In this document: positions 17,974-26,810 of the stretch, piece by piece | How the letters are laid out: each line of letters opens with the position of its first letter | Position numbering within the stretch: position 1 is the first letter of the stretch | Source of the DNA: JAHECQ01 sp963775125 | GTDB lineage: Bacteria > Actinomycetota > Acidimicrobiia > Acidimicrobiales > SZUA-35 | NCBI GenBank assembly: GCA_963775125.1 | Contig: CAVZHQ010000005.1 | Coordinates: forward strand, 248,001 to 312,000 | Length of the DNA: 64,000 bases | Reading direction: 5' to 3' | Notes under the pieces: model-generated | Seen by the model: only the letters and a program-made list of their open reading frames with translations | Databases searched by the model: none | What the model was told of the DNA's origin: nothing | Position numbers and translations under genes: made by a program

Positions 17974-19293
17974 TCAGGCTCCGAGGCGGAGCCAGGTGGC
18001 GGTGCGCCAACGGAGGGTGAGGGTGACTGCCCGGGTGAGCATGAGGACACCGAGCGCTGCCCACAGCCAGACCAGACCGAGACCGGCGGCGAACAGGGCG
18101 ATGGCGGTTGCGGCGAATGCGAGCGCGGCGAGAGCCATCGCCTTGGCCAGATAGACGTGGTCGCCGGCGCCGATCAGGATGCCGTCGAGCGCGAACACCA
18201 GGCCACCGATCGGCTGGTGGAGAGCGACCATCAACAGGACGGACGCGGTCGACGCAACGACGAGGGGGTCGTCGGTGAACACGTTGGCCAACGGGCCGCG
18301 AACCGCGACGGTGACGATGCCCAAACCCGCTCCGACCGCGACCGCCAGCTCGATCATTCGCCGGGCGACGGCTCGGGCGCGCTCGGCGTCGCCCGCACCG
18401 AGCCATCGACCGGTGATCGACTGGCCGGCAATGGCGACCGAGTCGAGGGCCAACGCCAGCAGACCCCACACCTGCAGCGCAATCTGATGGGACGCAAGCT
18501 CGACCGTGCCCATCCGACCGGCAAGCGCAACCGACAGCGCAAACGATCCTCGCAGCGCGGCGGTCCGTACCATCAGCGCACCCCCGACCACCAGCAGGTC
18601 GGTCATCTCGGCCGGGTCCGGCCGGAGCCCGGCGCCTTGGCTGCGGGCCCATCGCAGGACCAGGGCGGTGCCGACTGCGCTCGTCGAAACCTGCGCGATG
18701 AGGGTCGCCAACGCGCTGGCTCCGATTCCGTACCCGAACCCGTAGATGAGCACGAGTTCGATGACCAGGTTGGCCACCGCGCCGGCCAAGGCGAGAACGA
18801 GAGGGATTCGGGTGTTCTGGCGGCCGTGGAAAGACCCACTCGCAGCAAGCAGTACGAGCATGAACGGCAGACCGAGCACGCTGATGTTGAGATAGGTGGT
18901 GCCGGCGTCGAGCACTGCGCCCTCGCCGCCGAGGAGACGCAACAACGGCGGTCCTGCCGGAATGAGTAGCGCTACCCCGGCAACCCCGAGCACCAGCGCC
19001 AACCAGAACGCCTGAACCGAACGATGCGCGGCCCGGTCGGGGTGACCGGCACCGATCAGTCGTGCGACCTGGCTTGTCGTCGCGTACGCCAGGAAGATGA
19101 GCAGGGCGTGGAAGGTGAGCAGCACGGTCGAAGCCAACGCCAGACCGGCCAGTTCGTCCGTCCCGAGATGCCCGACGACGGCGGTGTCGGCCAGGATGTA
19201 CAGCGGTTCGGCGATCAGCGTGCCAAGTGCCGGAAGCGCCAGCGCCGCGATCTCCCGGTCATGGGGCGAACGCAAGCGTGGTCGGGATGGCAC
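17974..19293 (-). CDS. MATE family efflux transporter (DinF-like)
   Basis: Cation-coupled multidrug exporter in the cytoplasmic membrane. 439 residues with about 12 helices. Start region EIAALALPALGTLIAEPLYILADTAVVGHLGTDELAGLALAS is the typical MatE N-lobe entry; the second MatE repeat begins near LLVVGGALMVRTAALRGSFALS. Substrate unknown. GTG start at 19293, with TAGACA 6 nt upstream as a weak leaderless box. Separated from the upstream ABC permease gene by hairpin element B. Confidence 0.88.
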   Translation of the reverse strand: MPSRPRLRSPHDREIAALALPALGTLIAEPLYILADTAVVGHLGTDELAGLALASTVLLTFHALLIFLAYATTSQVARLIGAGHPDRAAHRSVQAFWLALVLGVAGVALLIPAGPPLLRLLGGEGAVLDAGTTYLNISVLGLPFMLVLLAASGSFHGRQNTRIPLVLALAGAVANLVIELVLIYGFGYGIGASALATLIAQVSTSAVGTALVLRWARSQGAGLRPDPAEMTDLLVVGGALMVRTAALRGSFALSVALAGRMGTVELASHQIALQVWGLLALALDSVAIAGQSITGRWLGAGDAERARAVARRMIELAVAVGAGLGIVTVAVRGPLANVFTDDPLVVASTASVLLMVALHQPIGGLVFALDGILIGAGDHVYLAKAMALAALAFAATAIALFAAGLGLVWLWAALGVLMLTRAVTLTLRWRTATWLRLGA

Positions 19294-19320
19294 CCCTGCT
19301 GTCTACCGCCGCAGCTCCCG

Positions 19321-19412
19321 CAACCCCCGCTCACCCCGCCCATCCTGAACTGCAGTGCACCGACCGGCGAAAGGCCGGTGCCTGTACTGCAGAACGATGG
19401 GGTGAGGGTTGC
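19321..19412 (-). repeat. intergenic hairpin element B, long imperfect palindrome after the ABC-2 permease gene
   Basis: Nested pairings: CAACCC (19321-19326) with GGGTTG (19407-19412); CTCACCCC...CATC with GATGGGGTGAG; CTGCAGT with ACTGCAG; and GCACCG (19357-19362) with CGGTGC (19376-19381), around a GAAA-containing loop. The most extended member of the TGCAG hairpin family and the only one between two genes of the same strand. Confidence 0.65.
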
Positions 19413-19429
19413 GGATTGGCCTGCTCGGG

Positions 19430-20149
19430 TCAGGCGACCTGGGCGTGGTTCAGGCGCCAGCTGGTCAGGGTGAGGGCGACGAGGGCGACGCCGAGCGGGA
19501 CGACGAACGTGCTGACCGAGCCTCGGTCGGCCATGGGGAGCTCGACGTCGGTAACCCGGGAGAGGAACGAGGCCGGGTAGGTGCCGATCGACAGGCGGGC
19601 TGCGCCGGTGCCGGCCTTGGACACGAAGAGCTCCCAGATGAACAGGTACATGAGGCCCCAGATGAGGGCCCGCCGGAACAGCAGGCCGGCCAGCACGAAC
19701 AGCGCGCTGTAAGCGAAGACGGCCAGGGCCACCGCCGCCATGATGGCACCGACGACGTCGGTGTCGGCCGACGAGGCGATGGCGCCGGCGATGACGAGCG
19801 GGATGACCGTGAACGGCAGGGCGATGGTGAGCGACGCGGCCCAGGCCGTGACGGCCAGCATCCAACGCGGGCTGGGCCGATGCCACAGGTAGACCAGGGT
19901 CTCGTCGTCGACCAGCTCGCCGAGTGACGAGCTGGCCAGCACCAGAGCGATGACGGGCACCATCAGGCTCAGTCCGAACCCGAAGCTGAAACGAACGCTG
20001 GCCATGATCTGCTCGTCTGCCGGGGCTGCCTGATTGATGGCCACACCGGCGATGAGCGCGATGAAACCGAGTGCAGCGAAGAGCCCGATGCGGCCGAGCG
20101 AGAGTTGCCGGCGAAGGAAGAACCCGTACAGGGCTCGCAGCCTGGTCAT
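19430..20149 (-). CDS. ABC-2 type transporter permease
   Basis: 239 residues with six predicted membrane helices, start at the ATG 20149 (MTRLRALYGFFLRRQL) in ATGA overlap with the upstream ATPase gene. That overlap excludes the arginine-rich upstream extension of the open frame. Features include a GFIALIAGVAINQA helix, a loop with DDETLVYLWHRPSPRWMLAVTAW (typical of ABC-2 permeases), and a last helix STFVVPLGVALVALTL. Last of four genes (permease, ATPase, permease, ATPase) on the minus strand; substrate unknown. Confidence 0.8.
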   Translation of the reverse strand: MTRLRALYGFFLRRQLSLGRIGLFAALGFIALIAGVAINQAAPADEQIMASVRFSFGFGLSLMVPVIALVLASSSLGELVDDETLVYLWHRPSPRWMLAVTAWAASLTIALPFTVIPLVIAGAIASSADTDVVGAIMAAVALAVFAYSALFVLAGLLFRRALIWGLMYLFIWELFVSKAGTGAARLSIGTYPASFLSRVTDVELPMADRGSVSTFVVPLGVALVALTLTSWRLNHAQVA

Positions 20150-21129
20150 CGGCCCACCAAGTACTTGAAGACGCTCTCGAGGTCGTCGTCGAGGGGCACG
20201 ACCTCGTGGATGCGAAGGTCCCGTCTGCGGGCGACGCGGGCGACCTCGACTCGGAGACGAGCGGCGTCGGGCGAGAGCAGTTCGACTCGGTCGCCGGCCT
20301 CGACATTGCATCCCGTGACGATTCCGGTGCCCACCAGTTCGGCTGCGAGTTCTGCGGCGCGGTCGCACACGACCCGGATGCGGGTCGGTCGGTCGTCCAT
20401 GAGGCCGCGGATGGCCCGGAAGTCGCCCTGTGCGGCCAGGCGACCTTGGGCAATGACGATGACGTCAGACCCGAACCGCTCGACCTCGTCGAGGACGTGG
20501 CTCGAGACCAGCACCGTGTTCCCCCCGACGGCGAGATTGGCGAAGAGTTCGGTGGTCTGGCGGCGCTGGCGGGGGTCGAGGCCGTTGAGCGGCTCGTCCA
20601 GCAGGAGCACGGTTGGCTCGTGAACGAGCGCCTGGGCGATCTTCACCCGTTGCCGCATGCCCTTGGAGAACGAACCCATCGGCCGCTCGATATCCGGGTC
20701 GAGGTCGACTCGTCGAAGCGCGTCTCGGGCGCGGTCTTCGGAATGATCGAGCTGGCTGAGCAGCGCCGCCAGTCGGACGACGTCGAGCGCCCGCTCATGT
20801 TCGAACACCCCGTCCTGTTGGGGAACCAGCCCGATGCGGCCCCTGGCAGCAGCGTCGGTGCGGGGATTGCCACCGGCGACGGTGATCGTCCCGGAATCGG
20901 GGCCGATCTGGCCCGACAGCAAGCGGAGCATGGTCGACTTCCCCGCTCCGTTGGGGCCGAGCAGCGCGGTGAGGCCGGGACGGACAGCGAACGAGACGTT
21001 GCTGACGGCGACCAGACCGGAGAACGACTTCGAGACGTCGTTGGCCACCATCGTGGCGTTCAGGGGAGGCGGCGGCGGCGCAGCCGCTGAGTGAGCGGGT
21101 GGTGGCGGGCTCGTGGGTGGCTGGTTCAT
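20146..21129 (-). CDS. ABC transporter ATP-binding protein
   Basis: ATPase of an ABC-2 exporter. Start at the ATG 21129 in ATGA overlap with the upstream permease. The first 35 residues are proline/alanine rich (MNQPPTSPPPPAHSAAAPPPPP), an unusual extension. Then Walker A GPNGAGKST, Q-loop LVPQQDGVFEHERALDVV, signature SFSKGMRQRVKIAQ, Walker B VLLLDEPLNGLD and a H-loop VLVSSHVLDEVERF. The C-terminal 90 residues form the accessory domain common in CcmA/drug-export type ATPases. 327 residues in all. Confidence 0.88.
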   Translation of the reverse strand: MNQPPTSPPPPAHSAAAPPPPPLNATMVANDVSKSFSGLVAVSNVSFAVRPGLTALLGPNGAGKSTMLRLLSGQIGPDSGTITVAGGNPRTDAAARGRIGLVPQQDGVFEHERALDVVRLAALLSQLDHSEDRARDALRRVDLDPDIERPMGSFSKGMRQRVKIAQALVHEPTVLLLDEPLNGLDPRQRRQTTELFANLAVGGNTVLVSSHVLDEVERFGSDVIVIAQGRLAAQGDFRAIRGLMDDRPTRIRVVCDRAAELAAELVGTGIVTGCNVEAGDRVELLSPDAARLRVEVARVARRRDLRIHEVVPLDDDLESVFKYLVGR

Positions 21130-22022
21130 CGCCGAACCAGCAATCGGCGGTATTGCGACCACAGGAAGGCCAGCGAAGCCACGACGATGACCAACCAGGC
21201 ACCCCACAGCCACGCGGTTCCGACGTCGGCGGCAGGCCACAGGCTGTCCTCGCTTCCGCCCTCGCCGTGAATCCGGAAGATGAGCTCACGCGACAGGTTG
21301 GTCAAGTTCAGGAGGTGGAGCAGAGGGGAGAACTCGGCCTCGTAGACCAGGACATCGGTGATCACTGCGGAGCCAGGGAGCACCAGGGCGATGGCAGCCG
21401 AGGCGACCATCGACCGATCGGTCGCTGCCGAGATGCCGAGGGCCAGCGAGGTGAACAACAGGCCCATGACCAGCGATGAGACGACGATGTGGAAGAGCAC
21501 GGTGATCCAGTTCCCGAACCCGTCGGGTCCGGCCGACTCGAGGCTGAAGGCGATGAGCATGAGCAGCGGCGGACCGAGGGTGACCGTGAGCAGCATGAGC
21601 AGGGCGGTGATGGCCTTGCCGACGAGGTAGAGCGGGCGTGTGAGCGGCGATGCGAGGTAGACGCCGAGGAGCCCGGTTCGTCGATCGGTGCAAAGGATCT
21701 GGGGTGCCAGAAAGGAGGCGAACAAGTAGATGGCGGCGATGACGTACCCGTAGTAGCTGGCGTAGGTGGGAAGGATCCCCTCGGCGCGCAGGTTCTCCGG
21801 CAGAAGCGCGGCCATGCCGACGAACGCAATGGCCGGCAGGTAGGCGAAGGCGATGGTGAGCACGGGAATGGCCTTCGAACGCGCCGGTCGGCCAAGCCCC
21901 AGCACGGAGCGCGACGAGTGGATCACCAGGCTCCGCATCGCGCCGCGGACGCCGGACCGGGGCCCGTCGTATCGACGGTACCCGCGGTCGAAGATCTGAG
22001 CGCCTCCGCTGATTTCGCTCAT
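21126..22022 (-). CDS. ABC-2 type transporter permease
   Basis: 298 residues, start at the ATG 22022 (MSEISGGAQIFDRGYRRYDG). The cytosolic start GYRRYDGPRSGV is characteristic of a family of actinobacterial ABC-2 permeases. Six helices follow, including IPVLTIAFAYLPAIAFVGMA, a CTDRRTGLLGVYLASPLTRPLYLVGKA loop and AWLVIVVASLAFLWSQYRRL. 10 bp after the upstream ATPase stop and overlapping the next ATPase gene by ATGA. Confidence 0.82.
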   Translation of the reverse strand: MSEISGGAQIFDRGYRRYDGPRSGVRGAMRSLVIHSSRSVLGLGRPARSKAIPVLTIAFAYLPAIAFVGMAALLPENLRAEGILPTYASYYGYVIAAIYLFASFLAPQILCTDRRTGLLGVYLASPLTRPLYLVGKAITALLMLLTVTLGPPLLMLIAFSLESAGPDGFGNWITVLFHIVVSSLVMGLLFTSLALGISAATDRSMVASAAIALVLPGSAVITDVLVYEAEFSPLLHLLNLTNLSRELIFRIHGEGGSEDSLWPAADVGTAWLWGAWLVIVVASLAFLWSQYRRLLVRR

Positions 22023-22032
22023 CCGACCACGC

Positions 22033-22992
22033 TCATCCGACACGCTCCAGGAACACGTCCTCCAACGAGAGCTGCTGGCGGTGGAGGCGGACGATGCCAA
22101 CGCCGGCGTCGGCGCAGGTGTCCCGGATGGCGTCGAAGGCGGTGTCGTCGGTTCCGGCGACGGTCAGGCGGCGATTGTCGACCGAGACCGCCAACCCCCT
22201 GCTCCGGAGGGCATCGCAGAGCCGAGCGACCGCGTCGAGCTCGGCATCGATCTCGACGACGACGTTGGTGCCGTCACTTCCCCGCAGCTCGGCCAGGGTC
22301 CCCGACGCCAGGGTGACCCCGTCGCCGATGATGACGGCCGCGTCGCAGATGCGTTCGACTTCGTCGAGCAGATGCGAGGACAGCACGATGTTGATGCCGA
22401 AGTCGGCGGAGATCTTCCGAATCAGGTCGAGCATGGCATCGCGTTGCATCGGGTCGAGCCCGTCGGTCGGCTCGTCCAGCAGCACCAGTTCGGGGTCATG
22501 CGCGATCGCTTGTGCCAGTTTCACACGCTGACGCTGCCCGGTCGACATGGTTCCGAGGGCCCGAAAGCGCTCTTCGCCCAGGCCGACGAGCCAGAGGGCA
22601 TCGGAGGCACGGGTGGCCGCCTCGACCGGTGGGAGGCCGTGCAGTTCGGCGACGTGGCGCACGAAGTCGCTGGCCCGCAGGTCGGGAGGCAGCGTGTGAT
22701 GTTCGGGCGCGTACCCGAGGCGCTCACGGATGTGGGTGCCGGCGCTCCAGGGGTCCTGACCGAGCACCGTCAACGTGCCAGACGTGACAGGGTGCAAGCC
22801 GATGAACATGCCCAGCAGCGTGGTCTTTCCCGCCCCGTTGGCCCCGAGGAGGCCGGTGATGCCGGGGTGGATGTCGAAGGTGGCATCGGAAAGTGCGAGG
22901 TGTCCGCCGTACTGGCGGACCACGTGCCGCGCCTCGATCAGGGGTGGGGTGGCCTGCGGTTTCGGCGCGGTGGGTTGCTCGACGGGACGCAC
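22033..22992 (-). CDS. ABC transporter ATP-binding protein
   Basis: First gene of the four-gene ABC block. I chose the GTG at 22992 (VRPVEQPTAPKPQ), which keeps the whole ATPase domain and avoids overlap with the divergent helicase gene. Walker A GANGAGKTT, Q-loop RLGYAPEHHTLPPDLRASDFV, signature MSTGQRQRVKLAQ, Walker B LVLLDEPTDGLD, H-loop VLSSHLLDEVERI. About 319 residues with a C-terminal accessory domain ending LEDVFLERVG. With the next gene it makes one exporter; the following ATPase/permease pair makes a second or a heteromeric one. Confidence 0.85.
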   Translation of the reverse strand: MRPVEQPTAPKPQATPPLIEARHVVRQYGGHLALSDATFDIHPGITGLLGANGAGKTTLLGMFIGLHPVTSGTLTVLGQDPWSAGTHIRERLGYAPEHHTLPPDLRASDFVRHVAELHGLPPVEAATRASDALWLVGLGEERFRALGTMSTGQRQRVKLAQAIAHDPELVLLDEPTDGLDPMQRDAMLDLIRKISADFGINIVLSSHLLDEVERICDAAVIIGDGVTLASGTLAELRGSDGTNVVVEIDAELDAVARLCDALRSRGLAVSVDNRRLTVAGTDDTAFDAIRDTCADAGVGIVRLHRQQLSLEDVFLERVG

Positions 22993-23055
22993 GATGCAGA
23001 GAGTCTGCCACTTGAGGTCGGAGACGAGGGTGTCAGCCGCCAGACTGGTCGGCCC

Positions 23056-24715
23056 ATGGCCGGCACGAGACTGCGATTGCGACCCTGGCAACGTGCCGCA
23101 CTCGACCATTACGAGGCCGGCCAGGAGCCAGACTTTCTTGCGGTCGCCACGCCGGGGGCCGGCAAGACGACGTTTGCCCTGACGGCCGCCCGTCTCACGC
23201 TGCCTCACCTTTCGGGCCAGCTGGTCATCGTGGCGCCGACTCGTCACCTGAAGGAGCAGTGGGCCGACGCAGCTGAACGGTTCGGTCTGCACCTCGATGC
23301 TGACTGGGCGCCGGGCGAGGGAGTTCCGGCCGACGTGCATGGGGTCGTCACCACCTATCAGCAGGTCGGATCGTCACCGTCTGCGATCGCGCCGCTGGCC
23401 CGAGACGGTTTCGTGATCCTGGACGAGATTCACCATGCGGGCGACGAGCGGTCTTGGGGCGACGGCATCCGGGCGGCCTTCGCCGACGCCGCACGACGCC
23501 TTGCGCTGTCAGGCACGCCGTTCCGAAGCGACTCACAGCCCATTCCGTTCCTGCGCTACGAGGCGGGCCAGGTCCGACCTGACATCGAGTACGGATACGG
23601 CGATGCGTTGTCCGACGGCCGGGTCGTTCGACCCGTCTTCTTCCCCCGTTTCGGCGGGCACATGGAGTGGATGGCTCCCGATGGTGCTCAGGTGTCGGCG
23701 TCCTTCGATGACCCCCTGACCCGAACCCTCGCCAACCAACGCCTCCGAGCAGCCCTCAGCCTCGACGGCGACTGGATGGCTTCGGTGCTCGACCATGCGC
23801 ACGAGCAGCTCATGCGCCTGCGTGAACGGCATCCCGAGGCCGGCGGACTGGTGATCGCCATGGACCAGACCCACGCCAACGAGATCGCCAACCTGCTCCG
23901 TAAACGTCACCACGTGCGCGGCGACGGTGGCGGTCAGCGACGACCCCGACGCGTCGGAGAAGATCGCCAAGTTCGGCGTGGGAACCGAGCCCTGGATCGT
24001 GGCGGTCCGCATGGTGTCCGAAGGCGTCGATCTTCCGCGCCTCCGGGTGGGGGTCTACGCGACGACAACGACAACGGAACTCTTCTTCCGCCAGGCCGTC
24101 GGGCGTATCGTTCGCTGGACACCGGGCCGAGGCTCCGGGAGGGCCTACCTGTTCATCCCCGACGATCCGCGGCTCCGCCACTGGGCCGAGTCGATCACCG
24201 AGGTGAGACGCCACTGCCTGACCAAGAGCGCGGCGGACGACGTCATCGAGCCCGACTACACCGAGGCCGATCCGGCGGACCTCGATCGACAACGACACGA
24301 CGACGACGGCCAGATGTCGCTGTTCGCTGTGCTGTCCGCCACGGTCACCGACGCCCCGGATGAGCTCGACATCTTCGATGACCACCACGTCGATCACCCG
24401 TCCGACCAACCGCCGGTCGAGGACGATCGTCTGCTGATCGATCTGCACGCGTTGCCGCCGCCCGGCCCGACGATCCTGCGCAAGACCAGTCGACGGGAGC
24501 GAGACCGGCTTCGTCGACTCAACACCGATCTGGCGAGGGAGCTCGTGGTGACGACCAACCGGTCGCATGCTGCGGTCAACGCCGAGCTGAACCGTCTGGC
24601 CGGGGTGAAGAAGGTGAGCGTGGCCACCGTCGACCAACTCCAGCGGCGAGCTGATCGAGCGGAGGAATGGCTGGGTAAAGAACGTCGGAAGGCACGCCTG
24701 TCCCGCTTCGTTTAG
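23056..24715 (+). CDS. DEAD/DEAH-type superfamily 2 helicase, frameshifted
   Basis: ATP-dependent nucleic-acid helicase or translocase; role unknown. From the ATG at 23056: RLRPWQRAALDHYEAG (Q-like motif), motif I ATPGAGKTTFALT, motif Ia VIVAPTRHLKEQW, motif II LDEIHHAG (DEIH), motif III LSGTPFRSD. The frame changes near 23910-23925, where GTGCGCGGCGACGG has one base too many or too few. The C-terminal half continues VAVSDDPDASEKIAKFG, VRMVSEGVDLPRLRVGVYAT and motif VI FFRQAVGRIVRW, then a basic coiled tail. Without correction the first frame runs to 24363 in arginine-rich sequence. No nuclease, methylase or defence partner adjoins it. Confidence 0.8.
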
Positions 24716-24735
24716 GGGCTACCGTTGCGTCAGTC

Positions 24736-25578
24736 ATGACGTCCGTTCCCACGATGACCAAGCCCGGCGTGCAACCGCGATCCCCGTTCTGGCTGCTGGT
24801 CACCAGCTTCTTCCAGCGCGAGGTCCGGGCCCGCTACAAGCGCTCGCTGCTGGGCTGGATGTGGTCGCTCATCAACCCGCTCTCCACGGTGCTCATCTAC
24901 AGCATCGTGTTCGGCGTCTTCCTTCGCACCGCTCCGCCCGCGACCAAGAACCCTGACGCTGAGCTGTTCGCGGTGTACCTGTTCTCCGGGCTGGTTGGCT
25001 GGAACCTGTTTTCCAACGTGGTCAACGGCTCCATGGACTGGCTGGCCGGTGTCATGGATCTGCGCAAGAAGGTGTTCTTCCCGACCGAGACCGCCATCCT
25101 CGGCGGGACCCTGGCCACGTTGGTGCAAACCCTGTTCGAGGTGGCCGTGCTTCTGGCCATCATGCTCGTCCTCGGCAACATCAGCTTCACGTTCCTCTTG
25201 TTCTTCCCCATCCTGCTCGGAGTCGCCTCGTTCGGGCTTGGCATCGGCCTGGTCGTCTCGGTCCTCAACGCCCGATTTCGCGACGTTCGGTACCTGACGG
25301 GCATCGCGTTGAGCCTCCAGTTCTTCCTGGTGCCCATCGTCTACCCCATCAACATCCTCGACGGACCCGACATCGACACCTACGGCCTGCCGGCCAGGGA
25401 ACTGGTGGCCTGGAATCCCGTCAGCCAGTTCGTGCAGGGCGCTCACGATGTCGTGTACTTCCTCGAGGTTCCCTCGTTCAGTCGTTGGCTGGCCATGATC
25501 GGCTACGCCGTCGTCTCACCGGCGGTCGGCCTGTGGTATTTCCGGAAACGCTCGATGGCCATCAGCGAGGAATTGTGA
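24736..25578 (+). CDS. polysaccharide ABC exporter, permease subunit (Wzm/TagG type)
   Basis: Membrane half of an ABC exporter that moves lipid-linked surface glycans across the cytoplasmic membrane. 280 residues with six helices and the ABC-2 signature of O-antigen/teichoic acid exporters: VTSFFQREVRARYKRSLLGWMWSLINPL at the start, DLRKKVFFPTETAILGGTLATLVQT in the loop, and FFLVPIVYPIN late in the protein. GTGA overlap with the ATPase gene. Its place before two glycosyltransferases and rfbCBDA makes a rhamnose-containing glycan the likely cargo (inference). Confidence 0.9.
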   Translation: MTSVPTMTKPGVQPRSPFWLLVTSFFQREVRARYKRSLLGWMWSLINPLSTVLIYSIVFGVFLRTAPPATKNPDAELFAVYLFSGLVGWNLFSNVVNGSMDWLAGVMDLRKKVFFPTETAILGGTLATLVQTLFEVAVLLAIMLVLGNISFTFLLFFPILLGVASFGLGIGLVVSVLNARFRDVRYLTGIALSLQFFLVPIVYPINILDGPDIDTYGLPARELVAWNPVSQFVQGAHDVVYFLEVPSFSRWLAMIGYAVVSPAVGLWYFRKRSMAISEEL

Positions 25579-26810
25579 GCGCGATCTCCATCGCCGGCGT
25601 CTCGAAGCGGTTCAACCTGCACGCCGATCGCGCCGATTCGCTCAAGGAACTCTTCCTCCGCCGCGGGAACGGAAGCGCCAGCGAATTCTGGGCCCTCCGC
25701 GATGTGTCCTTCGACATTCCGACCGGATCGTTCTTCGGCATCATCGGTCACAACGGGTCGGGCAAGTCCACCCTGCTTCGCCTCATCGCCGGCATCCATC
25801 GACCGACCACGGGTTCCATCGAGGTCTCCGGTCGGATCTCTGCCCTGCTCGAACTTGGCTCCGGCTTCCATCCCGACCTCACCGGCCGGGAGAACACCTA
25901 TCTGAACGGCGCGATGCTGGGCTTGAGCCGCAGCGAGATGACCCACGCGATGGACGACATCATCGAGTTCAGCGGGATCGGTCAGTTCGTCGATGCTCCG
26001 GTGAAGGTGTACTCGAGTGGTATGTCGGTGCGGCTCGGGTTCGCCATTGCCGTCCATGTCCAGCCCGAGATCCTGCTGGTCGACGAGGTGCTCGCCGTCG
26101 GCGACGAAGAGTTCCAGCGCAAGTGTTTCGACCACATCTACGCACTCCGCCGCAAGGGCACGACCATCGTTCTGGTGTCCCACGACTCGGGGACGATGGA
26201 GACGCTCTGCGACGAGGTCGCGTGGCTCGATCACGGTGAGCTGCAACTGGTCGGCAACCCGAGCGACGTCATCGAGCGGTACCTGAATCGGGTCAACCAA
26301 CAGGAAAACGATCGCCTCCTGGCCGAGCCGAGCCCCGAGGTGATCGAACTCGACACGGACGACGGGACCCGACGGGGTTCGGGCGAGGTCCGGGTTGTCG
26401 ACGTGACGTACCACGACCTCGACGGCACCGAGCGGCAGTCGGGCAGCAGTGGCGACCCGCTCGTCATCCGGCTCCACTACCGGGCCGCGACCGCCGTCAA
26501 GTCGCCGGTCTTCGGTCTGGCCATTCATCACGAGAGCGGAACCCACATTGCCGGACCCAACAACCGGCTGGGTGGGGTGGAGCAACCCGATCTGGACGTG
26601 GGCACCGGCTACGTCGAAGTGGGCCTACCGCGCCTGGCCCTCCTGCCTGGGAAGTACTTCGTCACGACCGGTGTGTACTCCAACGACGTGCTGCACTGCT
26701 TCGACTCGTGGGATCACGCGAAGCGACTGATCGTCCAACCGGGATCCTCCGGCGAGCGCCACGGGCTCGTCGACCTCGACGCCAGGTGGAGCACGGCCCT
26801 CAGCGAGTGA
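25575..26810 (+). CDS. polysaccharide ABC exporter, ATP-binding subunit (Wzt/TagH type)
   Basis: ATPase partner of the preceding permease. The GTG at 25575 overlaps the permease stop by 4 bp and excludes 30 upstream residues. Walker A GHNGSGKST, signature YSSGMSVRLGFAIAVH, Walker B ILLVDEVLAVGDEEFQ, H-loop LVSHDSGTME. About 250 residues of ATPase are followed by a ~150-residue Wzt-like C-terminal domain (VRVVDVTYHDLDG through HGLVDLDARWS). In Wzt-type exporters this domain recognises the terminal modification of the glycan, so export here may depend on a capped chain. The last 11 bp overlap the convergent glycosyltransferase. Confidence 0.9.
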   Translation: MSAISIAGVSKRFNLHADRADSLKELFLRRGNGSASEFWALRDVSFDIPTGSFFGIIGHNGSGKSTLLRLIAGIHRPTTGSIEVSGRISALLELGSGFHPDLTGRENTYLNGAMLGLSRSEMTHAMDDIIEFSGIGQFVDAPVKVYSSGMSVRLGFAIAVHVQPEILLVDEVLAVGDEEFQRKCFDHIYALRRKGTTIVLVSHDSGTMETLCDEVAWLDHGELQLVGNPSDVIERYLNRVNQQENDRLLAEPSPEVIELDTDDGTRRGSGEVRVVDVTYHDLDGTERQSGSSGDPLVIRLHYRAATAVKSPVFGLAIHHESGTHIAGPNNRLGGVEQPDLDVGTGYVEVGLPRLALLPGKYFVTTGVYSNDVLHCFDSWDHAKRLIVQPGSSGERHGLVDLDARWSTALSE

